From the NCBI RefSeq assembly GCF_028621955.1, contig NZ_CP117516.1:3432001-3496000 (forward strand): 64,000 nucleotides of DNA, read 5' to 3'. A model generated the notes under the pieces. That model worked only from the letters and a program-made list of their open reading frames with translations, was not told the DNA's origin and ran no database searches. The position numbers and the translations under genes are program-made. Positions 33,774 to 43,687 of this stretch are shown here, piece after piece; within the stretch, counting starts at the first letter, position 1, and each line of letters opens with the position of its first letter. The DNA comes from Erythrobacter sp. BLCC-B19 (lineage in GTDB: Bacteria > Pseudomonadota > Alphaproteobacteria > Sphingomonadales > Sphingomonadaceae).

Positions 33774-34723
33774 AGCACGGCCTGCGCAAGCGCTGCGCCT
33801 GACAGCCACGCCCCTTCGACGCGCGGGCTGTGCAGATAATCGCCTGCGATACCGATCCGCAATTCGCGATCATAGAGGGCGCCCTCGCCCTGACGGGCTT
33901 CGGGCTGGGCGTAGAGCCAGCGGTGGGCGTCGAGATGCAGCAGCGTCGTGGGTGCCGCGCCCGTGGCTGCGAAGAAATCAGCGAGCAGAATGCGGGCGAC
34001 CTCGTCCTTGGGCAGGTCGATCAGCTCGCGGCTGCGCGCCGGGCTCGCATGGATCACCCATGTCTCGGCCCCGGCGCGCCCCGGCTTGGCGGAATTGCGT
34101 GCGGCCCAGCTGACGGGGCCGGTGTCCGAGCGGAAGGTGTCGGCAAGCGGCAGCGGCGCGGCAAAGCCCGCCATCACCGCCCAGCACGGCGCAGAAGCAA
34201 TGCTTCCCGCCAGCGCTGCCAGATCGGGTGCGACACCGGCAAGCAGTACGGCGGCCTGTTCGGCAGGGACGGCCACCAGCACGCTCGCAGCGGTAAACAC
34301 GGCCTCGCCCGCCTCGATCCGCCAGCCCTGCGGTGTCCGCGCCAGCCCATCGGCCCGCACGCCCCAGCGCACATCCAGCGCCGCTGCCATGGCCTTGACG
34401 CAGGCATTCATGCCGGGCGTCCCGACCCAGGCATCGTCGCCAGCGGCAGGCCAGCGTGCCGCAACGCCCGCCGCTTCCCACGCTGCGACCACCGCCCGAA
34501 ATGCCGGATCGCGCGCGGTGAAATATTGCGCGCCGTGATCGAAGCTCACTTGCTCGCCGCCGATCTCGACCCGCCGCGCCGCCATCCGCCCGCCGGGCCC
34601 GCGCCCCTTGTCGAGCACGGTGATCCGCTGCCCCGACGCTGCCAGAGCGGTGGCGGCCGAAAGCCCCGCCATGCCGCCGCCGATGATGAGAATGTCAGCC
34701 AAATTTTCCGAATGTCCGTCCAT
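33746..34723 (-). CDS. FAD-dependent NAD(P)/amine oxidoreductase (renalase-like)
   Basis: 325-residue flavoprotein with dinucleotide motif GGGMAG (15-20), the flavin-family GRGPGGRMAARRV segment and FDHGAQYFTARD, and a C-terminal IAGDYLHSPRVEGAWLSG that closes the FAD site. This is the pattern of bacterial renalase-like and protoporphyrinogen-oxidase-like proteins. The ATG at 34723 (MDGHSEN) precedes the Rossmann fold; the open upstream frame is not coding. It starts 31 bases after the egtD stop on the same strand, so it may be the third gene of the ergothioneine operon, though no role there is established. Confidence 0.85.
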   Translation of the reverse strand: MDGHSENLADILIIGGGMAGLSAATALAASGQRITVLDKGRGPGGRMAARRVEIGGEQVSFDHGAQYFTARDPAFRAVVAAWEAAGVAARWPAAGDDAWVGTPGMNACVKAMAAALDVRWGVRADGLARTPQGWRIEAGEAVFTAASVLVAVPAEQAAVLLAGVAPDLAALAGSIASAPCWAVMAGFAAPLPLADTFRSDTGPVSWAARNSAKPGRAGAETWVIHASPARSRELIDLPKDEVARILLADFFAATGAAPTTLLHLDAHRWLYAQPEARQGEGALYDRELRIGIAGDYLHSPRVEGAWLSGAALAQAVLQERVASTS

Positions 34724-34754
34724 CCCGCGCCAACGCACGGGACGCGCTGCGGTT

Positions 34755-35741
34755 TCAGGGGGCCGAGCGGGGCGGCCGCGATTCTGCCAGCACCAGCGCA
34801 AATTGCCCTGCCGCATCGGTCCAGCGCGCCAGCGGCTCCCACCCGCCCGCCGCCAGCAGCATCTGGCCCGAACGCTTGGTGAATTTGTGGCTGTTTTCGG
34901 TGTGGATGCTCTCGCCTGCGGCCATGCGGAAGGTCTGGCCGCTGACGGTGAAGGTCATATCGCACTGCGCCACCAGATGCATCTCGATCCGCGCGAAGGG
35001 ATCGTTCCAGCGCGCTTCGTGGGCGAAGGCATCGACCGGAATATCGCCATCAAGCTCGCGGTTGATGCGCGTAAGCAGATTGCGGTTGAACTGCGCCGTC
35101 ACCCCTGCCGCGTCATCATAGGCGGCCAGCAGCACCTCCTCATCCTTCACCAGATCCATGCCGATCAGCAGCAGCGCCCCCTCCCCCAGCGTTGCACGCA
35201 TCTCGCGCAGCAGATCGGTGGCGGTGCGGGCGATCATGTTGCCGATGGTCGATCCGGGGAAGAACCCGAGCTTGGGCAGGCCCGCGACCTCGCCCGGCAA
35301 CTCGACCCGGCGCATGAAGTCCGCCTCGACCGGCAGCACCGGCAGGCCGGGGAATTTATCCGAAAGCGCGGCCGAGGATGCGCGCAGGAAATCCCCCGCG
35401 ATGTCGAGCGGCACATAGGCGCTGGGCGCGATCGCCGAGAGCAGCAGCGGGGTCTTGACCGATGAGCCTGAGCCGAACTCCACCACCGCCCGGCCCGGCC
35501 CGATCAGACCGGCAATTTCGCCCGCGCGGGTCTGCAAGATCTCGGTCTCGGCGCGGGTCGGGTAATATTCGGGCAGGCGCGTGATGTCCTCGAACAGCTG
35601 CGAGCCTGCATCATCATAGAACCAGCGCGCCGGCACCGCCTTTTGCGGTTCGGCAAGGCCCGCCAGCACATCTGCCCGAAACGCCAGATCGACCCCGCCC
35701 GCGTCCCGTTCGACCAGTTTCAGTCCTGCCGGTTTGGTCAT
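34755..35741 (-). CDS. egtD: L-histidine N(alpha)-methyltransferase EgtD
   Basis: Converts histidine to hercynine by three SAM-dependent methylations, the first step of ergothioneine synthesis. The 328-residue protein shows the family motifs YDDAGSQLFEDITRLPEYYPTR (about 41-62), SAM loop VVEFGSGSSVKT, FPGSTIGNM and TENSHKFT. Its ATG at 35741 lies one base after the egtB stop, with AAGGA inside the end of egtB, so translation is coupled. Together with egtB it gives the core pathway. Confidence 0.94.
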   Translation of the reverse strand: MTKPAGLKLVERDAGGVDLAFRADVLAGLAEPQKAVPARWFYDDAGSQLFEDITRLPEYYPTRAETEILQTRAGEIAGLIGPGRAVVEFGSGSSVKTPLLLSAIAPSAYVPLDIAGDFLRASSAALSDKFPGLPVLPVEADFMRRVELPGEVAGLPKLGFFPGSTIGNMIARTATDLLREMRATLGEGALLLIGMDLVKDEEVLLAAYDDAAGVTAQFNRNLLTRINRELDGDIPVDAFAHEARWNDPFARIEMHLVAQCDMTFTVSGQTFRMAAGESIHTENSHKFTKRSGQMLLAAGGWEPLARWTDAAGQFALVLAESRPPRSAP

Positions 35742-35742
35742 C

Positions 35743-37017
35743 TCAGGCATCCTTGGCCAGCCTGAGGCCGGTGAACTGCCAGCGCTGGTGGGGGTAGAAG
35801 AAATTGCGGTAGGACACACGCGAATGGCCGCGCACAGTGGCGCAGCTCGCGCCGCGCAGCACCACCTGACCGCTCATGAACTTGCCGTTATATTCGCCCA
35901 CCGCACCCTCGGCCACGCGGAAGCCGGGATAGGGCAAGTAGGCCGAGCGGGTGAACTGCCACCCATCGCCGAACAGGCCGGGGCTGCCACAAGGCAGGGG
36001 CGGCGCGGCGGCATCGAGCTGGTTTCCTGCGGCCGGATCATGCGCCGGGCGCGGCGAGCCACCGTCCTGCCCGAGCGCGATCGCCTCCCATTCGAACTCG
36101 GTCGGAAGCCGCGCCCCCGCCCAGGTGGCAAAGGCATCCGCCTCGAAATGCGAGATGTGGGTGACAGGCGCGTGGGGATCGCGCGGCTGCCAGCCCTGAT
36201 GGGTGAAGTGCTGATCCTCGCGCCAGTAAAGCGGCGCAGAAATCCCCTCGCGTTGCACCCAGCCCCAGCCGTCGGCAAGCCACAGGCGGGCGTCGCGATA
36301 GCCACCGGCGGCGATGAAGGCGTCCCATTCGCCATTGGTGACCAGCCGGTCGGCGAGCGCGAAGGGTTCGAGCAGCACGCGGTGCGCCGGGCCTTCGTTG
36401 TCGAAGGCAAAGCCCGCGCTCTGGTGTCCGATCCGCGCGATTCCTCCGGGGTGATGGTGCCACCCGAGCTCCGCCGCCGCGGTCGTGGCAGGGATCGGCG
36501 CGCCCTCCCACATCGCCGGGCCGAGGGGGTTCTGGAACAGGGCGTGCTTGATGTCGGTCAGCAGCAGTTCGATGTGCTGTTCTTCATGGGCGATCCCCAG
36601 AGCGATCAGATCGGCAAGCACGGGATCCTCGAGCAGCGGCCCCATCGCCGCCGTCACCGCCGCGCGCCAATCGAGCACTTCGGCCAGCGTCGGACGCGAC
36701 AGCATCCCGCGGGCCGCGCGCGCAATCCGGGCGCCTTCAGCCTCGTAATAGGAATTGAACAGGAACGGCCAGCGTTCGTCGTGCAAGACGTAACCCGGCG
36801 CGTGCTCGCGCAGCACGAAAGTTTCCCAGAACCATGTGGTGTGCGCCAGATGCCACTTGGCGGGGCTGGCATCCTCCATCGACTGGAGGCTCGCATCCGC
36901 GTCAGACAGGGGCGCGACCAGAGCTTCCGACAGAGCACGGGTCGCCAGGAAATGTGCGGCCAGCGCGGGCGGGCTGGCGTCGCCCGCCGGGATGGTCTGC
37001 CACTCGCTACGCTGCAC
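35743..37017 (-). CDS. egtB: Ergothioneine sulfoxide synthase EgtB
   Basis: Non-haem iron enzyme joining hercynine to a thiol (gamma-glutamylcysteine or cysteine) as a sulfoxide. The 424-residue protein has an N-terminal DinB-like domain with iron ligands H59 (WHLAHTTWFWE) and H144/H148 (HEEQH). A C-terminal formylglycine-generating-enzyme-like domain contains LPTEFEWEAIA and VLRGASCATVRGHSRVSYRNFF. I start it at GTG 37017 because AAGGAGG lies six bases upstream; an earlier GTG at 37041 has no such site. No egtA, egtC or egtE homologue lies in the window. Confidence 0.93.
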   Translation of the reverse strand: MQRSEWQTIPAGDASPPALAAHFLATRALSEALVAPLSDADASLQSMEDASPAKWHLAHTTWFWETFVLREHAPGYVLHDERWPFLFNSYYEAEGARIARAARGMLSRPTLAEVLDWRAAVTAAMGPLLEDPVLADLIALGIAHEEQHIELLLTDIKHALFQNPLGPAMWEGAPIPATTAAAELGWHHHPGGIARIGHQSAGFAFDNEGPAHRVLLEPFALADRLVTNGEWDAFIAAGGYRDARLWLADGWGWVQREGISAPLYWREDQHFTHQGWQPRDPHAPVTHISHFEADAFATWAGARLPTEFEWEAIALGQDGGSPRPAHDPAAGNQLDAAAPPLPCGSPGLFGDGWQFTRSAYLPYPGFRVAEGAVGEYNGKFMSGQVVLRGASCATVRGHSRVSYRNFFYPHQRWQFTGLRLAKDA

Positions 37018-37145
37018 CTGCGCCCTCCTTGCCGCCGTCACGGACGGACATTCGCACGATGCCCGCCGTCCGTTACACAGGGAAGACGCCCAATCGCTCT
37101 GCTACTGCCCTAAGCCTAGCACGCCGGTGGGATTTACGCGAGAAA

Positions 37146-38534
37146 TCAAGCCGCGTGGCTGACCTCTGCCGCGCGCTCGCCGGCCGCGTCGTTGAGCATT
37201 TCGGCAACGAGGAAGGCCAGTTCGAGCGATTGCTCGGCGTTGAGGCGCGGGTCGCAATGGGTGTGGTAACGGTCGCCGAGGCGTTCCTCGGTGATCGCCA
37301 CGGCCCCGCCGACGCATTCGGTCACGTCCTGCCCAGTCATCTCGATATGGATGCCGCCGGGGTGCGAACCTTCAGCGCGGTGGACGGCGAAGAAGCCCTT
37401 CACCTCGCGGGTGATGCGATCGAAGGGGCGGGTCTTGAAGCCGGTGTCGGACTTCACGACATTGCCGTGCATCGGATCGCAGCTCCACACCACCGGGTGC
37501 CCTTCGCGCTGCACCGCGCGCACCAGCTTGGGCAGGCCGTCCTCGACCTTGTCGTGACCAAAGCGGCTGATGAGCGTGATCCGCCCGGCCTCGCGGTTCG
37601 GGTTCAGATCATCGAGCAGGCGCAGCAGCGCGTCAGGCTCAAGGCTCGGCCCGCACTTCATGCCGAGCGGATTGCCGATCCCGCGCGCGAATTCGATGTG
37701 CGCGCTGCCGGGGAAGCGGGTGCGATCCCCGATCCACAGCATGTGGGCGCTGGTCGCATACCAATCGCCCGTCAGCGAATCGCGGCGGGTGAAGGCCTGT
37801 TCGTAGGGCAGCAGCAGCGCTTCGTGGCTGGTGTAGAAGCTGGTGCCCTTCAATTGCGGCACGGTCTGCGGATCAATGCCGCAAGCTTCCATGAAATCGA
37901 GCGCCTCGCCAATCCGGTCGGCCATTTCGCTGAACTTCTCGGTCCACGGCGTGCGGCCCATGAAATCGAGCGTCCACTGGTGGACCTGGCGCAGGTTGGC
38001 ATAGCCCCCGCCGGCAAAGGCGCGCAGCAGGTTGAGCGTGGCGGCGGCCTGCGAATAGGCCTTCACCATGCGCGCGGGATCATTGCGGCGGCTGACAGGG
38101 TCGAACTCGATCCCGTTGATATTGTCGCCGAGGTAGCTCGGCAGGGTCACGCCGTCGATCGTCTCGGTCGGCGCTGAACGCGGCTTGGCGAACTGGCCCG
38201 CCATGCGCCCGACCTTCACCACCGGGCGCTTGGAGGCGAAGGTCATCACCACCGCCATCTGCAGCAGCACGCGGAAGGTGTCGCGGATATTGTTGGGGTG
38301 GAATTCGGCAAAGCTCTCGGCGCAGTCCCCGCCCTGGAGCAGGAAGCCATGCCCGTTCGCGACCTGCGCCAGATCGGCCTTCAAGGCGCGCGCCTCGCCC
38401 GCGAACACCAGCGGGGGATAGGACGAGAGGGTCTTTTCCGTTTCGGCCAGCTCGGCCGCATCGTCGTAATGCGGCAGGTGGCGCGCTTCGTGGGCCTTCC
38501 AGCTATCCGGGGTCCAGGTCTCGGGCACAGTCAC
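37146..38534 (-). CDS. aroG: Class II 3-deoxy-7-phosphoheptulonate (DAHP) synthase
   Basis: Condenses phosphoenolpyruvate and erythrose 4-phosphate, the first step of the shikimate pathway. The 462-residue length and motifs are those of class II (plant/Mycobacterium-type) enzymes: [11 protein letters not shown] (about 66-76), [11 protein letters not shown], and [19 protein letters not shown] and [18 protein letters not shown] carry the metal and phosphate ligands. It starts at GTG 38534 with AGGAAG about eight bases upstream. It is separated by 131 bases from the M16 peptidase gene before it and is probably a single transcription unit. Confidence 0.95.
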   Translation of the reverse strand: MTVPETWTPDSWKAHEARHLPHYDDAAELAETEKTLSSYPPLVFAGEARALKADLAQVANGHGFLLQGGDCAESFAEFHPNNIRDTFRVLLQMAVVMTFASKRPVVKVGRMAGQFAKPRSAPTETIDGVTLPSYLGDNINGIEFDPVSRRNDPARMVKAYSQAAATLNLLRAFAGGGYANLRQVHQWTLDFMGRTPWTEKFSEMADRIGEALDFMEACGIDPQTVPQLKGTSFYTSHEALLLPYEQAFTRRDSLTGDWYATSAHMLWIGDRTRFPGSAHIEFARGIGNPLGMKCGPSLEPDALLRLLDDLNPNREAGRITLISRFGHDKVEDGLPKLVRAVQREGHPVVWSCDPMHGNVVKSDTGFKTRPFDRITREVKGFFAVHRAEGSHPGGIHIEMTGQDVTECVGGAVAITEERLGDRYHTHCDPRLNAEQSLELAFLVAEMLNDAAGERAAEVSHAA

Positions 38535-38665
38535 AAGTCTTTCTTCCTACAGGCGCGCGTCACACGGCGCGGGGGCGCCCGCTACAGGAGCCGGGCACGA
38601 ATTGTAAAGCGGCAATGCCGATCAGGACAACTTTATTTCCCGTCCACTGTCAGCAACCCTTCCGA

Positions 38666-41600
38666 TCAGCGCCCTGCGGGAGCCATTTGCGCAGCATTTG
38701 CACTCGGGCTGCTGGCAGGCGGCGCTGCGGCGAGGGTCTGACCTTCGGGAATGATTGCCAGCCGGAAGGGCGCAGCCTTGGCGAGATAGCGCTCGGCGAG
38801 GAACTGCATCACCTGCGGGGTGGTCTGCGAGGAGTCCGTCAGAATGGTGCGTATCAACGCCACGCGGCGCGGGTCCTGCGTTGCCCCTTCGAGGTTGAAG
38901 AGCCAGAAGTTGTTGCCGGTCGAGGATCGCTTGATGCGCTGTGCCAGCGGCTCTGTCGCCCGCGCAAGCTCGTCCATGGTCGGTGGGCTCGCGGCCAGAT
39001 CGCGCCCGATCTTTTCGGCTTCGGCGAAGAAGACCGGCACGAATTCGGGCTCCATCTGGGCAAAGGCGGTGATCCGCCCGCCGCTGGCGAGGTCGGCCGG
39101 CCAGTTCGAGAAGGCCTGCGGCGAATAGCTCGCCCCGGCCCGTTCGCGCAGCGCGTCGAGCAGGCGGTTGTTGAACACCTGCACGAGGATGTCGAGCTGG
39201 CGGCTTTCACGCAAGGCAGCAATCCCGCCCCCGCTCGGCCAGGAGACGATCGCGGCGGCCTGATTGGGGTCGCCGCGGTGGGGCACCACGGTGGGCACCT
39301 CGCTCGGCGCGGCAGAGCCGGGGACGCGCGCGGCGATCTCGGGCGCGATCGGATCACGCGGGGGCAGCGCGCCGAAGGTCAGGCGCAATTGCTCGATCAC
39401 CTTGGCCTGATCAAATTCGCCGAACACCAGCACCTCGATCGGCCCCTGCTTCAAGAGCGGTTCCCACACGGCGCGGAAGCCCTCGGGCGTTGCCGCCTTG
39501 ATCGCCTCCGGATTGGGAGTCTCGAAGCGCGCGTCCATCCCGGTGAGAAGATATTCGAGATCGCGGTTCAGCACCCCGCCGGGGCTGGTCGCATAGGAGT
39601 TGTAGGCGAGTTCCGCCCCAGCCTTCGCACGCAGCACCGGCGCCGCATCCCAGCGCGGCATCCCGAGCTTGGCGGCAAAGAGGTAGAGCTGGTCGTTCAC
39701 ATCCTCCGAGCGGGTCTGCGCAGTGAAGGTGAAGACCGCATCATTGATGCCGAAGTCGAAGCCGAGCTTGCGGCCCGTCGCCAGCCGGTCGATCTCGTTC
39801 TGACCAAGCTCGCCGATCCCTGATCCCACCAGCGCAGACTGCGCCAGCGTGGCATAAACCGCACTATCCTTGTCGAAAGCACGCCAGCCTGCGCCAAAAC
39901 GTACACGCACGGTGACACGGCCCGGCTCGGCATCATTGGCCCAGACCAGCGCCTTGACGCCATTGGCAAAGTCGACCTGCTCGATCTCGAGCACACCCAG
40001 AGGCTTTTGTTCGGTGATGGTGCCGGGTTCGCCCACAGGGGGCAGATCGGCAAACGCGATGGTCTGCGCCGCAAGCCGTGCGCTGCCATCGACCTTGGCC
40101 TCGCTCGCCAGCGCTGCGCGCAGCGATGCGACATCGGCCTCGCCCGCGCCCGGGGTGACATAGACCGCGCGGGTCACGGTTCCTTCAAACAGCGCCTTGG
40201 TGCGCGCGAGGATTTCCGCCGGGGTCAGTCGCGGCTTCATGCTGCGGAACACGTCGAGCACCACCTGGGACGCGGCGACGGTTTCGCGGATGTCGACTGC
40301 GTTGACGAGCGTGTCGGCCAGCGCCGATCCGGCCTCGACGCTCTCCTGTTCGACCGCATTGGCAAAGGCGACATCCAGTTCGGCCACTTCGCGGTCGATC
40401 TCTTCCTGCGTCGGCGGATTGGTGAGCGCATCGGCGATCACGCTGCGCACATCGGCGAGCGCGGCCTGCCAGTCCTGCGTCACCGGCGTCAGCGTCACGA
40501 AGGTCGCATCGACCGAGCGCGAGATGTCGTCCTGCTGCACCTGCGCATAAAGGAAGCTGCCCCCCGCCCGGGCGCGGTTTTCAAGGCGGCGGTTGATGAT
40601 CCGCTGCGCCAGAGCATCGAGCAGCAGGCCTTGGTTATAGACGATGGTGTCGTTGACCTTGCGCCAGGGCCGCATCACGCCATAGGTCAGGCTGCGCTGG
40701 AGATCGGGCTCGACCCCGACCCCAACCTGCCCGATCGGCGCGCCGGGGGTGGCAGGCGTCACGGCATCGGCGGGCGGCAGCGGATCGCCGAACTTGGGCG
40801 CAACGCCCGGCTTGCCGGTGCCCTTCCAGTCCCCGAACCACTGTTCGACGAGCCCCGCCAGCACCATCGGATCGGCATCGCCTGCAACCACGATCACCGT
40901 GTTTTCAGGGCGATACCAGCGATCGTAGAACGCCTTGACCGCCTTGCCATTGGCGGCATTGAGGGTCGCGTCGGTGCCGATCGGCTGGCGTGTGGCAAGG
41001 CGCTGTCCGGCAAAGAAGGTCTGCCGGGTCAGATCGTTCATGCGCTGGTCCGCCCCGCCCCGCTCGCGCTTTTCGGCGAGAACGATCGGGCGTTCGGCGG
41101 CGACATTGGTGTCGTTGAGCACAGGCGCGCGGATCATGCCCGACAATAGCTTGAAGCTCTCGGACAGCTTGGCATCGTCGATATTGGGAATGTCGAGCTT
41201 GTAGACCGTATGGGTCTGGCTGGTTTCGGCATTGGTATCGCTGCCGAAGGTCGCGCCGAGCCTCTGCCAGGCATAGATCGCCTCGGCGGGCCCGAGATAT
41301 TTGCTCTCACGGAACAGCAGGTGTTCCAGAAGGTGCGCATAGCCCTGTTCGCTGTCGGTCTCGTGCAAGGCTCCGGCATCGACCCGGACGCGGATCGAGA
41401 TCTGGCGCGGGGGCACCCCGTTGCGGCGCACGGCATAGCGCAGGCCGTTCTTCATCTTGCCGAACACCCACTTGTCATCAACCGGAACGTCCGAGCCTTC
41501 ATACAGCCACGGGGTCGTCTTGCCGGATTGCAGCGCCTTGGGCGCCGGCACGGGCGGGGCGGCGGGCGGCGCGGGCGTTTGGGTGGTGCTGGCGGGCGGC

Positions 41601-41692
41601 GGGCTGGCCTGCTGGGCGAGCACCGGCTGCAAGGCCACCAGCGGAGCAAGAACAAGGGCGAGCGCGCGCGCGGCGCGGGTAGGGAACGTCAT
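38666..41692 (-). CDS. M16 family zinc metallopeptidase, exported
   Basis: 1008-residue peptidase of the pitrilysin/insulinase superfamily with two M16 modules. A signal peptide ends near PVLAQ (residue 26) and is followed by a proline/alanine-rich linker (28-52). The inverted zinc motif is HLLEH (H120, E123, H124), with the third ligand expected in the ERPIVLAEKRER segment. The second module starts near 560 and lacks its own HxxEH, as is usual. A periplasmic or outer-membrane-associated peptide-degrading role is likely. ATG 41692 (MTFPTRA) gives the signal peptide; the ORF extension upstream is spurious. Confidence 0.92.
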   Translation of the reverse strand: MTFPTRAARALALVLAPLVALQPVLAQQASPPPASTTQTPAPPAAPPVPAPKALQSGKTTPWLYEGSDVPVDDKWVFGKMKNGLRYAVRRNGVPPRQISIRVRVDAGALHETDSEQGYAHLLEHLLFRESKYLGPAEAIYAWQRLGATFGSDTNAETSQTHTVYKLDIPNIDDAKLSESFKLLSGMIRAPVLNDTNVAAERPIVLAEKRERGGADQRMNDLTRQTFFAGQRLATRQPIGTDATLNAANGKAVKAFYDRWYRPENTVIVVAGDADPMVLAGLVEQWFGDWKGTGKPGVAPKFGDPLPPADAVTPATPGAPIGQVGVGVEPDLQRSLTYGVMRPWRKVNDTIVYNQGLLLDALAQRIINRRLENRARAGGSFLYAQVQQDDISRSVDATFVTLTPVTQDWQAALADVRSVIADALTNPPTQEEIDREVAELDVAFANAVEQESVEAGSALADTLVNAVDIRETVAASQVVLDVFRSMKPRLTPAEILARTKALFEGTVTRAVYVTPGAGEADVASLRAALASEAKVDGSARLAAQTIAFADLPPVGEPGTITEQKPLGVLEIEQVDFANGVKALVWANDAEPGRVTVRVRFGAGWRAFDKDSAVYATLAQSALVGSGIGELGQNEIDRLATGRKLGFDFGINDAVFTFTAQTRSEDVNDQLYLFAAKLGMPRWDAAPVLRAKAGAELAYNSYATSPGGVLNRDLEYLLTGMDARFETPNPEAIKAATPEGFRAVWEPLLKQGPIEVLVFGEFDQAKVIEQLRLTFGALPPRDPIAPEIAARVPGSAAPSEVPTVVPHRGDPNQAAAIVSWPSGGGIAALRESRQLDILVQVFNNRLLDALRERAGASYSPQAFSNWPADLASGGRITAFAQMEPEFVPVFFAEAEKIGRDLAASPPTMDELARATEPLAQRIKRSSTGNNFWLFNLEGATQDPRRVALIRTILTDSSQTTPQVMQFLAERYLAKAAPFRLAIIPEGQTLAAAPPASSPSANAAQMAPAGR

Positions 41693-41802
41693 GGGGCCGA
41701 CTATAAGGCGGCAAAGTCTGAAGCGATAGTGAATGCATGGGGCGGCGAAATGATCGGCCATGCGCGCTTGAAATCCGACTGAATCGCTCTTAAATCCGCC
41801 GA

Positions 41803-42384
41803 ATGTTCATCGAAACCGAAACGACGCCCAACCCTGCGGCGCTCAAGTTCCTGCCCGGCCAGACCGTCATGGCTGCCGGCACCCGCGAATTCGCCACGCC
41901 CGAGGCGGCCGAGGCCAGCCCGCTGGCGCAGGCGATCTTCGACACCGGCGAAGTCGTGAATGTCTTCTTCGGTGCCGATTTCGTCACCGTCACCGCCGCG
42001 CCGGGTGCCGAATGGAGCGCATTGAAGCCGCAGGTGATCGCAATCCTGCTCGACCATTTCGTCTCGGAGGCTCCGCTGTTCGCCCCCGCCACCGCAGGCG
42101 GCATCGCCGTGCCCCCGCCCGAGGAGGACATGGCGGTCGAGGAACGCCCCGAAGACGCCGAGGTGATCGCGGCGATCAACGAATTGCTCGAAACCCGCGT
42201 GCGCCCGGCTGTTGCCGGAGACGGCGGCGACATCGCCTATCGCGGTTTCCGCGACGGGGTGGTCTATCTCACCCTGCAAGGTTCCTGCTCGGGCTGCCCG
42301 TCGAGCACTGCGACCCTCAAGCACGGCATCGAAGGCCTGCTGAAGCATTACGTGCCGCAAGTGACCGAGGTGCGCGCGGCATGA
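41803..42384 (+). CDS. NifU/NfuA-like iron-sulfur cluster carrier
   Basis: 193-residue Nfu-type scaffold or carrier for Fe-S cluster delivery. An N-terminal Nfu-N domain (TPNPAALKFLPGQ, 8-20; SPLAQAIF) is followed by a C-terminal NifU domain with VAGDGGDIAYRG and cluster ligands C162/C165 in CSGCPSS. This two-domain form is typical of alphaproteobacteria and mitochondria. Its TGA overlaps the ATG of the nitroreductase gene. It heads the string of plus-strand housekeeping genes leading to tsaB and rimI. Confidence 0.93.
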   Translation: MFIETETTPNPAALKFLPGQTVMAAGTREFATPEAAEASPLAQAIFDTGEVVNVFFGADFVTVTAAPGAEWSALKPQVIAILLDHFVSEAPLFAPATAGGIAVPPPEEDMAVEERPEDAEVIAAINELLETRVRPAVAGDGGDIAYRGFRDGVVYLTLQGSCSGCPSSTATLKHGIEGLLKHYVPQVTEVRAA

Positions 42385-42989
42385 CCGTCCAGTTCCACGA
42401 TCACGCTCTCTCGGCAGCGGCGCTCGACCAGCTGTTCAACGAGGCGCGCAGCTACAATGGCTGGCTCGACAAGCCGGTTTCCGACGATCAGCTCCACGCG
42501 ATCTGGGATCTGATGAAGATGGCCCCAACCTCGGCCAACATGCAGCCGGTGCGGATTGTCTGGGTCAAGTCGCCTGAGGCCAAGACGAAGCTTGCTGCCT
42601 GCGTGATGGAAGGCAACAAGGCCAAGGTGCTGTCAGCCCCCGTCACCGCCGTGATCGGCTACGACATCGATTTCCATGAGGAACTGCCCTGGCTGTTCCC
42701 CCATACCGACGCCAAGAGCTGGTTTGAAGGGGACGAGCAGGGCCGCGAGGAAGGGGCGTTCCGCAATTCCTCGCTGCAAGGCGCCTATCTCATGCTCGCC
42801 GCGCGCGCGCTGGGGCTGGATTGCGGGCCGATGTCGGGCTTCGACAAGGACGCCGTCAATGCCGCCTTCTTCGCCGATGAACCCCGCCACCGGGTGAATT
42901 TCATCTGCTCGGTCGGTTATGGCGATCCGGCGAGCATCTTCGACCGCTCGCCCCGTCCGGAATTCGCGACCTTCAACACCATCGCCTGA
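42381..42989 (+). CDS. Nitroreductase-family protein (RutE/HadB-like malonic semialdehyde reductase subfamily)
   Basis: 202-residue flavoprotein, FMN-dependent NAD(P)H oxidoreductase. MKMAPTSANMQPVRIVWV is the FMN-binding motif of the nitroreductase fold, and SLQGAYLMLAARALGLDCGPMSGFD is typical of the RutE/HadB branch. The physiological substrate is uncertain: in pyrimidine catabolism RutE reduces malonic semialdehyde, but no rut genes are present here. The ATG overlaps the Nfu stop, so the two are coupled. Confidence 0.88.
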   Translation: MTVQFHDHALSAAALDQLFNEARSYNGWLDKPVSDDQLHAIWDLMKMAPTSANMQPVRIVWVKSPEAKTKLAACVMEGNKAKVLSAPVTAVIGYDIDFHEELPWLFPHTDAKSWFEGDEQGREEGAFRNSSLQGAYLMLAARALGLDCGPMSGFDKDAVNAAFFADEPRHRVNFICSVGYGDPASIFDRSPRPEFATFNTIA

Positions 42990-43048
42990 GGCGCCCTGAA
43001 CCGCATCGCCGCTTGCGCCCGCTGCCATGGTAAGGCAGGGCGAGGCCG

Positions 43049-43687
43049 ATGCGGACGCTCGCGATCGAAACCGCCTCCGAGGCGTGCTCCATCGCCCTTT
43101 TCGAGGGTGGGACGCTGGTCGCGCGCGACCACCGCGTGATGGGGCGCGGCCATGCCGAAGCGCTGGTGCCGATGATCGCCGCTCTGCCAGACAAGGGCCG
43201 TGCGGGCCGCATCCTTGTCGGCCTTGGCCCGGGCAGCTTTACGGGCGTGCGGATCGGGCTGGCGACGGCCCGCGCGCTCGGCTTTGCCTGGGGCGCCGAG
43301 GTGCTGGGCTACCCCACCCTCGCCCTGATCGCCGCGCAGGCGCAGGCCGAACATCCGGGCAAGCCGCTGACCGTCTGCATCAATGGTGGGCATGGCGAAT
43401 GGTTCGTGCAGGATTTCACCGCAGACGGCCTGCCCGAAACCAATGTCCTGTCACAGACACCGGCAGCCGCGCGGGGCGACATTCGCTATCCGCTCGCCGC
43501 CGGCAACCGGGCGCGCGAATTGCTCGAATTGGGCGGCGCAGGCATGGTGACGCTCGATCTGCTGCCCGATGCTGCCGCCGTGCCCCTGCTCAACCCGGCG
43601 CTGCTGTCGGGCGACCTTGCGCCGATCTATGGCCGCGGGGCCGATGCAACGCCGATGGCCAAACCGATCAATCGCCCGCTGCCATGA
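43049..43687 (+). CDS. tsaB: tRNA threonylcarbamoyladenosine biosynthesis protein TsaB
   Basis: 212-residue partner of TsaD and TsaE in forming the t6A37 modification of ANN-decoding tRNAs. The N terminus LAIETASEACSIALF and the segment GLGPGSFTGVRIGLATARALGFA are diagnostic of TsaB/YeaZ. The degenerate ATPase fold lacks the metal-binding histidines of TsaD, as expected. The TGA overlaps the rimI ATG. Confidence 0.94.
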   Translation: MRTLAIETASEACSIALFEGGTLVARDHRVMGRGHAEALVPMIAALPDKGRAGRILVGLGPGSFTGVRIGLATARALGFAWGAEVLGYPTLALIAAQAQAEHPGKPLTVCINGGHGEWFVQDFTADGLPETNVLSQTPAAARGDIRYPLAAGNRARELLELGGAGMVTLDLLPDAAAVPLLNPALLSGDLAPIYGRGADATPMAKPINRPLP

